Source: Deinandra increscens subsp. villosa
Taxonomy: Eukaryota > Streptophyta > Magnoliopsida > Asterales > Asteraceae
Length of the DNA: 64,000 nt
NCBI GenBank assembly: GCA_039602395.1
Contig: JBCNJP010000006.1
Location: 54,711,502 to 54,775,501 of the forward strand
Direction: 5' to 3'
Positions 44,210-57,692 of this stretch are shown here, piece after piece; within the stretch, counting starts at the first letter, position 1, and the number at the start of each line of letters is the position of its first letter. Position numbers and translations under genes: made by a program. The notes under the pieces were generated by a model. The model was not told the origin of the DNA, made no database searches, and worked only from the letters and a program-made list of their open reading frames with translations.

Positions 44210-46260
44210 CTACCGGAAAATGAAGTTTGACACATAAGTTGCCCATTCCTCACGAATTTCATCAAAATCAGCATCAGTATATTCATTTGTACCTCCCCCA
44301 ATCTGAGAAAAAAAAACATAACAAAAAAGTTAAAAATTGAAACATATGAGGTCAAATATAGCATTTAAGTAAATTTAAGAACATGGAAATTAAAGTAGAA
44401 AAGCAAACAAATAAATTGTTGCTTTGTTGTCTTAGTTGTCTAGATTATATATGTCATTTAATCATTTCAGGGTCCATAAGAATGTTGGCACGGAAAAAGA
44501 TAAAATTTGTTGCAGAAATGCTAGCAAGCCATTTAAATAGTTCAACATCAAATATCAGTTTGTCTATAAAAGCTTGCAATGGACATATTAATTTCTATTC
44601 TACTACAACACCAACTCAGGCAGATGCAACAGTGGGAAATGTTGCAGTTTCTAAAGGGGGTTCTTCATATATGAGAACATATTGCAGGTTATGAGAACAT
44701 GAAATGATTAAATGCCTTCAACATACTAATCCATAAAAATAGAGGACAAGCCAATGCATTCAACATGCATTCAGCATACATGAAATGATTAAATGCATTC
44801 AACATACTAATCCATACTAATCCTTTTTCAAAACCCCTAATCACAAAACAGAGGACAAGCCCTAATCACAAACAAAATATTTCAAAATATCCTTTTTCCA
44901 ATTAAGAGGACAAGCCAATGCATTCAACATACTAATCCATAAAAACTCACAATACAGATCACAAAAAACAATCAACAATCAACTTCAGATGAGTAAACTT
45001 TAATAAACCTATACGATAAGCACCAAAGTTATATATCCATAAATCACTACACTAAAGGAATACAATATTTAACAAAAACTCCATCTTAAAACTCCTAATC
45101 ACAGCACAATTACAATTGGCCATAATTCAGCAAATAAAATAGCGAAAACTACAAGTACTCCACACATTATCGATCCACCAATCCAGAGAGATCTCATAAA
45201 CTATGGCAAATTGATAAGATCTGATTGTAGCCTAAACTATATCGGCTTAATTTTACCAGAAATTAACACTTACATTGTCATTTTCAAGCACTTCAACTCC
45301 TTGCTGAACTATCTCTTTCATAAATTGTAACACGTAATAACCACATCCCGTGCTTCCGGGCTGAATTGGACACTACACATTTATATAAACTTTGAATGTT
45401 TAGAAAGTTTCTAACAACTTTTATTTATTTATATTTAACCGGAAATGTGCTTTTGAGTAGCTACTGAAGTAACCAGAAATATACATTTGAGTTCACCAGT
45501 TCAGCTGAATCATCTTCTTCGATCCACTTTGAACATTGTACAAGCCAATTGCCCTATAGAAAAAATTGTGGAATCAAGAAAATAGCATATAATATAATGA
45601 TTTGATAATTTGTATTAATTACTTACGCATCAACTATATGTTTAAATTGCACATCGACACTCATAGGCCATAGGGGATCAAGATAATAGCAAGTATTTTT
45701 TCCATGTCGAGTACGCCCAACACCCAATGTCTTCTACAAAAAACAAAACCAAATTACATCAAACCAAAATTTGAATCCTTTGTATTGAAAAAACCTTGTT
45801 AAATTCTGTCCAAGTTAAGTATGTGAAACTGTCATACCAGAATCGATTGTCCTCACACCACACTTTTATAGAATCCACCTTTGATACTTGTCCATCAACC
45901 ATTATTGCAGCCATTCTCAAAGGAACACTTTTTTCATTCTTACCCTTGTATTCTTCTGATCTCTTGTCATCCTTATTTGCATCGTCTCTTTTTCATTCAC
46001 TTTTGCTTTCTTTTTATCCTTCAACTCTTTAATGGGTTCGCCAGTAATGAGTTGATATACTTTTGTCCTTAACTCCTTTTCGTTTTCCTCATCAGGTTCT
46101 CTTTGTCTTTTTTTTCTTTCTTACTTTCTTTTCCCATCTCCGTTTCTTTTTCATCATCCTTCTTTGCACATTTTTGATCATCCATCTTTGCATTCTTGTC
46201 CTCATGCTTCCTCTCCTCATCCTTCTTTGCCGGTAATGAGTTCACATCTTTTTTTTGCAT
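44210..46260 (-). pseudogene. C48 (Ulp1-like) peptidase gene of the CACTA element
   Basis: Minus-strand exons with GT/AG ends are 45627-45733 (RTRHGKNTCYYLDPLWPMSV, then QFKHIVD), 45497-45553 (AIGLYNVQSGSKKMIQLNW), 45274-45372 (CPIQPGSTGCGYYVLQFMKE, then IVQQG) and 44210-44302 (DFDEIREEWATYVSNF, stop at 44210-44212). The YYLDPL segment and the Q-PGS-x-CGYYV motif with the nucleophile Cys are the signature of Ulp1-type proteases carried by plant CACTA elements. Upstream, about 45830-45925 reads KVWCEDNRFWYDSFTYLTW, and 46069-46260 encodes a Lys/Glu/Asp-rich linker. The second and third exons do not join in frame, so the gene is probably broken. A separate exon-like block at about 47410-47570 may be its N-terminal part. 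Confidence 0.65.
44699..44945. repeat. short interspersed direct repeats inside the CACTA element
   Basis: ATGCATTCAACATACTAATCC and GAGGACAAGCC recur three to four times each in a shuffled order within 250 bp, between two exons of the peptidase gene. Confidence 0.8.
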
Positions 46261-46264
46261 TCTA

Positions 46265-47405
46265 TGTTATTTTTTTCTGCAAGAAAAAAATCAGTTGAAT
46301 CTGTTATTTTTTACAAACTACCATGAGGGACACTCATGCCACAAACAAACACATTAACAAAAGTAGATAAAATGGTTAATAGATTACACAAAAAATCAGT
46401 TGAAGCAGTTGTGCATTTTTTATTCAATCAATCATGAAATCTGTCTTATTCTGGTAACATGACTTACTCAAAAGGACATGTAATGATTTGAATATAAAAT
46501 TGATATTGCTGAATGATTAGATACCACAGAAACAAATCAACAGATATGTTGGATTTAGTTGACCAAAGGAAGGCATATTACAAGTCTTATTTTATATTTG
46601 TTCCGACTTGTTTATTTCCCAACAGAACTATGATCAGTTTGTATAATTTGGGATGACTGTAATAGATAGATAATTCAGCAAGCAAGCAAGCAAATAAGCA
46701 AACGTGTGATATTGTATCAATTTGTTTGACCAAAGGAAGCATAAATTGGGAGGACTATAGCAAAGTAGAGTAACTAAAACGATAGAACAATATCAGGTTT
46801 TCTAATTCTACCGATCAATCAACGTGATAATCTACTGCAATCACTAAAAAATCAGGATCTGATGGATGTAAATCGTCTAGTTAAAATATCTCTAAAATAC
46901 ATGGAGATTAGAAGCGAGGTTATTTCATCAAGTCAAATGCATAAGTAAGAACAATGGAACAATATCAGGTTTTCCCAACAGAACTATGATCAGTTTGTAT
47001 AATCAGCTCCCAACAGAACTGATCAGTTTGTACTTAATTTAATAGCTTCTCAATGATAGCTGCATGAAGATGAAAGGATCTGTTCTGACCAATTAGCAGC
47101 ACTCTCATTAGTTACAAAACTGTTTCTACTATGAATCATACTACTTAACTTTTATCTACTTGTTATATTCTAATTTAATGTGATCAAAGAAAACAAAAAC
47201 AGAAACAGGCTCTCTGTTATGAATCACAAAACTGTTTCACCTTTAATACCAAAGAAGAACCAAAATCTGAATTGAACACAAAGTTTCATTCATCAACAGC
47301 CTCGCAAAGTTTCATACTCGAAGACCAACGTTTGCATATCTTTCTTTTAGCAAATATTAAGTATTTAACAATTCTGAGATATCGAAACAGATTTTAAGTT
47401 TAAGT
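46265..47405. other. non-coding CACTA interior with short duplications
   Basis: CCCAACAGAACTATGATCAG (with TTTGTATAAT) occurs at about 46618 and 46976, and a shortened form lies at about 47007. No coding is recognised. Confidence 0.5.
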
Positions 47406-47409
47406 AGTT

Positions 47410-47570
47410 ACCAGATAAGAGCATTGAATGACTAGGTGTCTCGGGCACATTAGTATGTACCCAGGGGCATCTTTGACTTTCTCAATGAACTCCTCTTCAA
47501 GGGGAAATGGTAATAAAGTTTCTCCTTGAAAACATATTTCAATCATAACTTCAATGTTCTCACCGCCTAT
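47410..47570 (-). pseudogene. exon-like block between the peptidase and transposase genes
   Basis: The minus strand reads GGENIEVMIEICFQGETLLP, FPLEEEFIEKVKDAPGYI and LMCPRHLVIQ. The context and the CPRHLV ending fit the N-terminal part of the CACTA second gene, upstream of its protease domain. No homologue was checked. The boundaries are approximate. Confidence 0.4.
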
Positions 47571-47698
47571 AACAAATAAAATATATAGTTAGTAACAAAA
47601 TGATGTGAAGACAAAAATAGGTTATCAACATCATAATAGTGTAAAAACTAAAATAAAAACATACCAAAAACTAAAGTATTTATTTTCAACAAATTAGT

Positions 47699-50063
47699 TT
47701 AAACTAATATGCCCTCATCATCCAAGCGTGTACACTTAAAATCATCGTCAAGGTCTACTAAAGCAGAGTCTTGTGTAACATCAGCACTAGCATCAAATTC
47801 CAAATTATCATCAGCTTCACCACAATCTGCATACTTGTACATCCTATGTGGTGTGAAGCCAACAATAGACAAATTCCTATCTTGTTGATCTTGAATATAA
47901 AAAACTTGTCTAGCTTGACTAGCTAATATGAAGGGTTCAGACTGGTGACCAAGCCTACCAAAGTTAACCACTGTGAATCCAAAATCATCTTTTTTTACTC
48001 CACGACTATCAACCCAATCACACATGAAAACAGGAATTGTAAACATGTGATAGTCAAGATCCCATATCTCCTTTATATGACCGAAGTAAGTAACAACACC
48101 ATACACGGGATTGGTGTCTTTTGCACTAGCAATCTGCATGGTATGTGCAACAATAGATACTCCACTACATTGAGTGGTTCTAGATTCATCTTGAGAGGTT
48201 GTGTGGAACCGATACTCATTTATTGCAAAACCATTGTATTTATCAACAATAGAATTAGGCCCTTTGGCCAGCCAACGTACACTATCACAAATATCTTCCT
48301 GTAGATGGCAGACGGAAGATAAAGTCGATTCCCTTTCTGTTGAGTTTGTAATTCAGGCTTAATGCCCAGCTCCTTAAGATCTTGTCATGCTTTTAACCCA
48401 TGCTTCGTTTTGTGAGGCAAATTCAACAATGTCCCATAAACACTCTCATATACATTTTTTTTCTATGTGCATAACATCTAACTGATGACGAACAAGCAAC
48501 TTCTTCCAATATTCAAGTTCAAAAAATATTGACTTTTTATGCCAAAATTTAGCTCTCTCATCGCTATTTTCCTTTTTCTTATTTAGCGTTTTCTTCTTTG
48601 AGGTTTCCTTCTTTGACTTTTTCTTCTGCCCCCATGTATTCTCAAACACTGCTAGATAATCGTAAATTTCCTCACCTGATAATGGTTTTTTGGGAAAATC
48701 GTTCTCGGTCTCATTGTTGAAATCTTTTTTTCTTTTACGAAAATGATGAGTAGGTGTGAGGAATCTTCTATGCCCAAGGAAGCATACTTTTTTGGACTTT
48801 GGCAACCATTGTGAACAAGTATTCTCCGAACATATTGGACAAGCATTATAACCTTTGGTAACACACCCCGATAGATTACCATATGGAGGAAAGTCATTTA
48901 TAGTCCATAGTAATATTGCTCTTAAATTGAAGTGTTCTTTCTTATAAGCATCAAATGTCTTAACGCCCGTTTCCCACAAGAGTTTTAGATCTGCTATCAA
49001 TGGTGCCAAGTAGACATCTATATTGTTACCAAGTTGCTTTGGCCCTGATATCAATAGAGTAAACATCATGGATTTTCTTGACATACACAAATAAGGGGGT
49101 AGGTTATATGTTATTAGGGTAACAGGCCAACAACTATGCTTGGAACTTAATGACTTATGAGGATTGATACCATCAGCGGACAAGGCTAATCTAAGATTCC
49201 GATTTTCTCTACCAAATTCTTTCCAAGTGTTGTCAACAAACTTCCAAGAGGTGGAATCGCGAGGACGAGTTAGCTGACCCTCATTGACCCGACCTTGTGA
49301 ATGCCAAGTTAAGTCATGTGTAATTTCGGGTGACGAAAACATTCTTCTAAATCTAGGGATGGGAGGAAAATACCACATAACTTTTCTCGGCACATTTTTG
49401 GTATTTTTCTTCCAACGCGATGTGCCACAAGTTGGACATTCGGAAGCATCCTTATGTTCATTCCAGAATAGAACACAATCATTTTCACATGCATGAAACT
49501 TCTCATATTGTAGACCTATTCCTTTTAGCAACTTCTTAGCCTCATATACCGAGCTAGGGATTGTATTGTTTGAAGGTAAAATCTTTTTTAAGGCACCTAA
49601 CAAGGCATCAAAACTAGCATCCGACCAACCAAATTGACCCTTCAATTGTTGGAATATCGACAATCCACTAAGTGCATTATAATTTAACCCTTCGTAAAGT
49701 GGCTTATCACATTCTACAAGAAGTGATTTTAATGAATCGGGTTTTTTTCTCTACATAAGTGAAGGCATCACGTAGCATTTCCTTCGTATAATCAAACTTG
49801 AGAGGTCTATTTTCATCAGGGCAATTAACTTCAACCTCAGAAATAGTTTCTCCATGGAAAGACCAAACCTTATAATTTTCATCGAAACCGTGGGCAAACA
49901 AACGATAACGCACATTTCCAATTGAGTGGTGACACAAATTGATACACTCTACAAAAGGACATGGTATTACATCTGAATTTGGATTATTAATTTGCGCAAA
50001 CTCTAAAAAGTGCGTTTGATAGTCTATTAGACAAAATCCATGATTTATCCATGACCTTAGCAT
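47699..50063 (-). pseudogene. TNP2-type CACTA transposase, frameshifted and internally deleted
   Basis: Read on the minus strand: 50063-49707 carries the transposase-associated N-terminal domain (MLRSWINHGF ... NVRYRLFAHGF). 49663-48446 (405 residues) has a Cys pattern C59-x3-C63-x12-C76-x2-C79, then LSADGINPH (Asp164, first catalytic-type Asp), NNIDVYLAPLIADLKLLWE and DVMHIEK. 48290-47699 carries a DUF4216-like C-terminus (NPVYGVVTYFGHIKEIWDLD, FILASQARQVFYIQD). Two single-base shifts lie in T-runs on the plus strand, 49742-49748 and 48455-48462. The DUF4218 region expected between the middle and C-terminal parts is missing near 48300, and an in-frame stop follows HGLKA. The enzyme cannot be active. 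It would cut and paste CACTA elements in the nucleus. Confidence 0.9.
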
Positions 50064-50874
50064 TACAACAAAGAAACTTCAATTTCTAGTTAAAGTAAAT
50101 CAAACAAAACAAATGACAAAACAAATACCGGAGGAAAAGAACCATTATTTCAGCCTAACACCCAAACAAATGGTTCATATAAATATTTCGGTCGAGTCCA
50201 TTATAATACCCGATACCCGACCCGTTAATATGGGACTGAACCGGAACCGGTTTGTGATATCTCGGTTCAGTTCCGGTTCTCTTAAACAAATGGTTCATAT
50301 AAATATTTAGGAACTGCTGTAATTTTAATAGAATGTTTTTAATATGGTGGGTTGTTTGATCAAATAAAGCCATATGTGGTATATAGATATACCGGCTATT
50401 ATGTTGTCAATCAAGAAATCTTCTATTAAATATTTTACTAAGAGCTGATGCGCTAATTATATTCTTTAAATTTGAATATACACATTTGAATTCAATGGCT
50501 ATGATGATTATATGCAGAATCATACAATTTCAACAAATTTTCACTTTTCCATAGATGCAAATAACAATAGCAAACAAAGCAATTACCTGAGATTTGAAGA
50601 TGCCAATATCAGTCTTAATTTAAGTCAACCAATATCGAAGAAGAGTTTCATCGTTCTCCACCATAATATGAACCTAACATGGGAATGAAGTGGTATTAAT
50701 CCTATGCTCAAAACAAATACACGTGTCTTGCTCAAATACAATACACTCCAAAATCCAACACCAATTCTATGTATGAGTAGATGAACTATCCTATAGAAAA
50801 TTAAGATCACCAATTGAAGCAAGAAACGAGTAACAAACTAGTAACCAGCCATCAAGATAATGCATCACTATATT
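50064..50874. other. CACTA right part with a 121-bp direct duplication
   Basis: AAACAAATGGTTCATATAAA and the following TATTT occur at about 50163 and 50284. Between them is a segment rich in ACCGG palindromes (ACCGGAACCGGT). No CACTA right terminus was found and no coding is recognised. Confidence 0.6.
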
Positions 50875-53678
50875 TGTCACACCCCCAATTTCCACTAACG
50901 GAGTATAACCGTGTGGGGTGTGATCCAGACCAGGATCCAAGTATTTAGTTACAACCAAGCCATAGTTAAAGGGGTAAACCAGTCATGTATTTCATTTAAT
51001 AAATCAGAGTTTACATTTCACAAAATCAGCGGAAGCTTTAAAAGTTTACAAGGTTGTTGTATATTAAAAGTAATTACTAAAGTATCTGAAATACAATTTT
51101 CAAAAGGGTTTCGTAAAGAACAAGTATTGCCAACGCCCGTGCCATCCATGATCCTCCAAGCAACCTGAAAAGCATTCAACAATCAAGTGTCAGCAAAAGC
51201 TGGTGAGTTCACAAAAGCAGTCTACACTTACCCGTGTAGACCAAAAATGCATACGAATATCGAAAGACCAATTCGTAAGTTTACAAGTAATATCCATATC
51301 GTTAGGTAGCTAGCCTATGCTTATGTTCACCTGAATGTTCGTGACCGAAGCTGACAATGTATTTGATAGGTATTTACCTATGCGATTTGCCTTCCCGCGT
51401 CATCCCAGATCACGGAGTCCTAGGCTAACATTGATCTCAGTCCGACCGCCAGTCGGGAGGGTGCATCCCGTGCACCGCTGAGCGGGGGTGTCAATCCCCA
51501 GTAGTACTACTCAACATTACCTCGCTATTTCTATATTAACGGCCCGAGAAAGTAAGGACTTTTTGTAATTAAAAACGCAATTCAGTGAATCATGTGATAT
51601 GTACCGGATATTCATAAGGCAGACAAAATACCTTTGTCTAAGCATTGCCATCCCTTACCGGATGCAAATAAAAGAAGTAGTGAAACTCACCTTAGGGTGC
51701 ACTGGTTCACGGCACTTGACTTTACACGTTGGCTATGAATGACCTATTTTGGGTAAATACGGTCTAACCGGATTAGAGGTTGTCTATAAGACGAATATAG
51801 CATATAAGCAACCAAACAAGTTTCATACATTCATACAAGTCATACAATGCACACACAAGTTCCAATTTAGGGGAAAATCAAGAAATTGCAATTCAAGTCA
51901 AAGTTGACCCAGAAAGTCAAACTTCAAGCACCTAACTAGTGACATAGCTAAAATCCACATTACTTGGAGTTAACTCCTTAAATTTTACAGGCATATACTA
52001 CATATCAATTAGGACTTGTTGCAAAAAGAATCAAGTAAAAAGGTTAAGAAATGAGAAAGTTATGCGTGTTGGAAGTTGGCAAAAATCAACATTATTGTCT
52101 TTGACACACCATTTGGTGGCATGCCTAATTTGCTCCATACTTGGAGTTAGGTTCTAAATTTTGTAGGCATGAACTACTCAACATTTAGGGAATGTTGCAA
52201 AAAGAATCAACTTAAAAAGTTTAGTAACGAGAAAGTTATGCGCATCGGAAGTTGGCAATTTTCAGCTTTTTGCAAAATAGTCAAAGTAGGTTTAAAATTT
52301 GCATAACTCATTCAAAACTTAAAGTTTAGGCGCCAAACCTTCCAGATCTTACTTTTAATATATAAACCTCATTTTCATTTAACAAACCCCTCATTATATC
52401 AAGGTTATCATGCCCGACCAAAATGTAAAGTCTACTTTTCACAGAAAAACACAGCCCTGCACACCTAACTTGCAGCAGTGTTTTGGATGACCAAACGGAT
52501 GTTTTAGAAGGCGTGCGAGTAGCCCAGTCGAAGCTAAGACATAATACTTTACTAGGGAAAAAGAATCAACTAATTCCGAGCAATATTGAACAAGTTATGA
52601 CCTCTGCAAAATGGCCTAAAAATCTGGCCGAATCTGTCCAAAATTGGTATTTTGCAAAAGTTTCGGTTTACAAGTTTTAAGCAACAATTTGGTCATTCAA
52701 ATTCTTGTAACATCATACACATCACTATAACATGGATTTTCAGTTGCAAACATGATCATACCAAGTTCATAGCAAAAACCCAACCTAAGACTAGCATACA
52801 AGCATAAACACCTAGCTTTTATGTTTGACTACATAAACAACTTCAAGAACTAAACATGGCAGATTTTTGAACTCCATTTCCAGCCCTAAATCCAACCTCA
52901 AAACATCTCCAAATCATGAACTAACATAACCTAACCTAAATCATGTTTCATGGACATCATAACACCCCATTTAGCACACAAACACAAGATTTACACATGC
53001 AACCTACCAATTTCGGATTTGGGGTTTTAGGGTTTACAAACCTTGAAGAGAAAACGTGAGATGAAGAAGATGAGAGGGAGATGGAGCTTTCTTGAGTGTT
53101 CTTGAGGCTTGTAGTGGCTTAAAATCCTTGGTTTCCACTTCCTTGAGACTTGATTTCTTCAAAATCGTGAGTGTGTAGTGTGTGTGTGGTTGAACCGCAA
53201 GCAAGGAGGGAGGAGGAGGAAGAACACGTGAATGAGAAAAGGGGGAGGGGAGGGCAGATTTCTACTTAAAGAAATTACACAAGTGGTCCCTCAATCTTTC
53301 ATTTTGACACATAAAGCACAAAAATCATTTTAAGTGGGTTTTTACTAAAACTTGAAAGGTAAAACCTTAAAAATGTTTTCTAAGTGTTTTTAACTCATTT
53401 AACATGCAATGTTTAATCGGGACAAGTATAAATATCATTTACACATAAAAATTTCAATTTACGCACGAAACTCGGTTTCACCCGAAAAAATGTAAAATTT
53501 TCAAATAACACATAAAGTTACGAAATGAATTCACGAATCAAGTTATTAAAATTAATTAGCAATTAAACATTAACACATATGCAATTATTCAAATAACGGG
53601 TCACGGGTTCGCTAGCGGAACCAACGGAACTAACGGAAAAACTTAACGACGTTAACTCGGGAAGTGGCAATTGTCACA
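50875..53678 (-). repeat. 3' LTR of the minus-strand element
   Basis: It is complete, 2,804 bp, and shares layout with the array LTR: splice-acceptor-like CTGAAAAGC (minus TTTTCAG, about 51164-51170), the invariant structured block at 51421-51529, degenerate internal repeats, and a donor-like GTAAAC near 53030. Bases preceding it are ATATT. Confidence 0.85.
51421..51529 (-). ncRNA. conserved structured LTR block (3' LTR of the minus-strand element)
   Basis: It is base for base the reverse complement of 22027-22135, although sequence on both sides has diverged by substitutions and indels. A second copy is at 58918-59026 in the 5' LTR. The same nested complementary arms are present. Confidence 0.55.
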
Positions 53679-56600
53679 GCCTCCCCATGTTAAAGAATTT
53701 TCGTCCCGAAAATTGTCGTGGTGCTAACCGTTTCGCGGATCGTTATGAGAGAGTCCAAGTTCTCTGTTCCAAGGGGAATGACGGTCGGTATATGATTAAA
53801 AAGCATCGAATGAACATTTCACATGAGCGTACAAAAAGTGATTTTCTATAACAAACGTTTCCATGAGTGAGTTGAATCGTATCGCATGGTTAGGTTTAAC
53901 AAATGTCAAGATGACGCCATATTCGAAATCGAAATATTTAATGCGACGAAGTGACCATATCTCCGAGTAGCCTTCAGCTATAGTATCCAGTAAGATAACA
54001 GAAAGTATTGTGTCAAATGACACGGTAGAGGCAAGAAGTGCTGCAAAAAGGTTCGAATGTTAACGTATCTGGAGGGTGGGTATGCGTCCTTGAACTTGGC
54101 TAAGATCGGGTGGTTCTTATAGTTCGCATAAAAGGTATAGGAAGATGACGCTGCAAGGTATCGTAGTACCAATAGCATAGCGAGTAAGCGCGGTAATCTC
54201 ATAAAGAAGTGCTCTGCTTCACCAAGCCGGTGACAATTTAGGCGTACGCGAGGTTAACAAGTCGTGGTATGTCAGAAATGCAATAACTAGAGGACCAATT
54301 GAAATATTTCACCAATTTCTAGGGTGAACCAAGACGAGTATGGATCTGGGACGAGTAAACGTTGATAAGGGTCCTGGAAAGGTCATGGGATTGCTCCAAG
54401 GAACATGTGATTTGTCTTTTATAATATAAAACTTCAGTTGTTAAAACGTTGTTGTTCATTTAGGTCGTAATCTTTATTTGACAAAATTTATATCAGGATA
54501 GTTCCTATTAATTTAGAGAGTTGGAATAAAAACAATAAGTTTCATTTGATTAAACTGTATGAGGGACATGCGAAATTTCAACGAAAGTAATATAAATTTT
54601 GCTTTATTGTGGGCACTGTCCCATTAAATGAAGTTTCTCAGAATAAGGTTTTTGTTTATGATTTCAAAGTAAATATGTGGTTCAGCACTGATCCCACCTT
54701 CCACATGCCGACAGAGCTTATGTATAGGGTGTGCCGCAGCTAACCCACCACACTACCAGCACGTTGAGGGTGTACCAGTTTCCTTGCCATTCCTGGCTAT
54801 TTGACAAATCTTGTTAGATAATATACTTGAAAATAAGGTATCTTATGTTTTTCCCCAATGCTTTTGAGTTGATTGAGAGAGAAAGATTTGAAACCATGCA
54901 ACATGTGAAAATTTTGAATTTTGCGACAAAAAGGGTTTTTCCATGTTTTCGGTCGGTGGGGTCTTCACCCATGGTGAGGAATATCAAGAGTTTAGCGGAC
55001 GCAACGCGAATACAATTTGAGTTTCTGAAGGGGATTCAAAGGATAAGGTAGTCAATCACGTTGAGGTTAAAATGAGGTTTGCCAGCATGGGATATATCGT
55101 TACGCATATTACCCTCCTGTAAAGATCCAAAGTAAGGGTGACGTTCTAATGACCGATAGGTTCTTTGTAGAAGCATAAATGATATCAAGTAGGGGAGTAC
55201 AGACTCAGGATGAAGGGCGAGGTAGCTTATGTAGGGTAGTTGCAACTGCACGTTTTCGAAGAGAGTCATACGGTACAATTGACGCGGATCCAGAGAAAAC
55301 GAACTTGGGTCGACTGAGATGAATGCGAGTGTGTCAATGGTTGTACCGTACAGTAGGATAAATTTCATGTAAGAACATAAGTTTATGCCGGTCCTCAAGA
55401 GTAAGTAGAGGTGCAAACGGGTAGTAAGGGTGGGTTGCCGAAATACTAAGTGCTGACGACTTAAAAATACTACCTGACTTTCTATGAGTGTAAGTACGAA
55501 TCGTAGTTAAGGTTTCGCGTGAAAAGCCGCATTGCGTATAAGATGTAAAAATATCGGGTACTTGGGTCGCTTTCAGTGATCCTCGGGTAGCTCGCCACAT
55601 ATTCGATAAATTCAAACGTGTCTTCGTCAAATCTGGAGTCAATCTACTTCCTTACGCGTGTTATCAAGAGTTCGAGTCAATCATTTGATTCGGTCACCAT
55701 TGGTTATGAAACAGGGGTTACCAAAGAAAGTTTTTTTTTCTAGAGAAGAAGGAATGAGGACAATGGGTATCAATGTATGATGTTGTGGAACTTTCCTAGC
55801 ATACTGCTGCCTATTGCTGGCTGTCACTGATTGTCGTACGGGAGCTTCTGACAAAGAAGTGCATGGAAATGTCATTGAGGAGGTTAACTAGCCGTGATTG
55901 CTCAAGGCTTGAAGACCTTCCAAGTCACACAAGAATATCATAGTAGAAGGTTCCTTGGTAGTCAAGTTCACAGACGAATCGTGTGTTTGAAGATAAAGCA
56001 GTTCGTACGGGTTCGAGAAGTAACCTACATCGCTCCGTTGGGTGAAAATTTATTTGTAGTGAGGTATAAAGTGCTTAAAAATCGTGACGAGATTACTAGT
56101 CAAGAGGGGAGAACTTCACAAGATTTTCCTGCCGAAAGGTTGGTTCCAATGGTTGAGGTGTAATTGTCCATTCAAGATGTCTGGGTTTCCTTCAGAGTAG
56201 AGTTTGTGGAGTTGTTGCACAATTGTGAGGGCTTGAAGAATGGTTATAGCAGTTAGGATTTCGGATAAATTAGAATCAGTCTGGGAGTTATACCCCGGCT
56301 CGCTCGCAGTAAGGGGAGACCTTATCGTCGGATGGTGGGAGTAATACGGTGTCTTACTGGGGTTATCACTTGCAAAAGCATCTTAAAGAAGTTCTGGTAG
56401 GTTGGGAGCCATATCTAGAAGGGACAAGATCGGGTGTGATAGAGAAACGAACATTGATAGATGTCCTCAACCATATGGTTGAGTCCCATAAGCTTGAGAA
56501 TTTGATGTCATAAGATTTTGAAATGAAAGGTTGTATTCCCTTATAATCAATGGTTTGCCGAGTAGAATTCCCCAGGGCTTCCATACACTGCAAATTACAT

Positions 56601-57692
56601 TTACGTGTGCACCCGTAATGGTAATTTACCTTGTATGTTCACGCTGGTTCATCTTACTTTAGCTACTAGGTTCGATGGGGTAGTATGTGGTTTCCAAGGG
56701 GTAAGTATCAAGAATGTGGTCATTAAATCATAGGTAACTGACCGGGATTTGCCAAGGAGACAGGTTTTGAGAATAAATAGCTCATTCAATTTAAAGTTTA
56801 TCGTAGGTACGATTTGGTAAGCAAGTGGTTCAGTAGGAGTATGGGCAGGGCATGCTACAATGCCCCCAACTTAACCTAAAGATATAGAGTAGTTATTGTC
56901 CGACTCGATCACGTATCCGTTATACACACATATGTTTATATATATACAAAGAGAATATCATGTTATTCTTAGTCATCACATGCCTGATTTCATTTATGTT
57001 ACTAAAGTCACATTCACGCTGAATTATCACACAACAACTATGCGATTTAAAATGCGAGGTCTAAACTGACCAAGGAAAAGAGTGTCAACATATTAGGGTA
57101 ACAGACGCAGTTACAAGCATCCCATGAGAAATCACCTGATTCTATACAGTGCTGCCCTATACGAGGCTAAACAGCGTTCTTTACCAACGCGTTATGATAA
57201 AGGTACTCTCGGTGTGTGGTAATGGGTGTCTTAACCGAATAGGATCTACTACGACTCCTATTTATGTTATAAGAGAGTATGATCAGTTAAGCTGAGGATA
57301 TGTTGGATCATTGTCTTAGAGTCTAGATTACCATGATCTAGGCCTAAAGGTAAACCTACCCAGGTCATTCAAAACAAACAATGATGTTAAGGGTTAAACA
57401 AGTCCGTAAAGATATCAGGATCCTAAACAATGGATCTTGCCCTATTCGTGAAGCTAGTGCATAACTACAAGCACTTACGATTAATCATTCAAGTTTTGTT
57501 GATGTAACCAAGTAAAAGTTGGTGAATACATGCTTAAAAGGAAATCCTCTCTGATTGCATCTTAGGTGGGTCTTACCTCAGTATGGTTCTTGATGGTCCT
57601 GTATACACTACACAGAGGGCAATGTGCATTCTAACATGTGGTACGAACAATTGCTACACCAATTCTTGTAAATTCTTCCAGGTGTCCCCTTG

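Larger units (their letters stand above)
43768..50874 (-). mobile_element. defective CACTA (En/Spm) transposon, visible part
   Basis: The left terminus is CACTACAACAAAAAAAGCC at 43768, preceded by GTT as a candidate 3-bp target duplication. Subterminal palindromes follow, then a minus-strand C48 peptidase gene and a minus-strand TNP2 transposase, the usual two-gene content of plant CACTA elements. I do not find a TTGTAGTG right terminus before the Gypsy-like LTR at 50875, so the right end is either deleted or displaced beyond that nested insertion. Confidence 0.75.
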
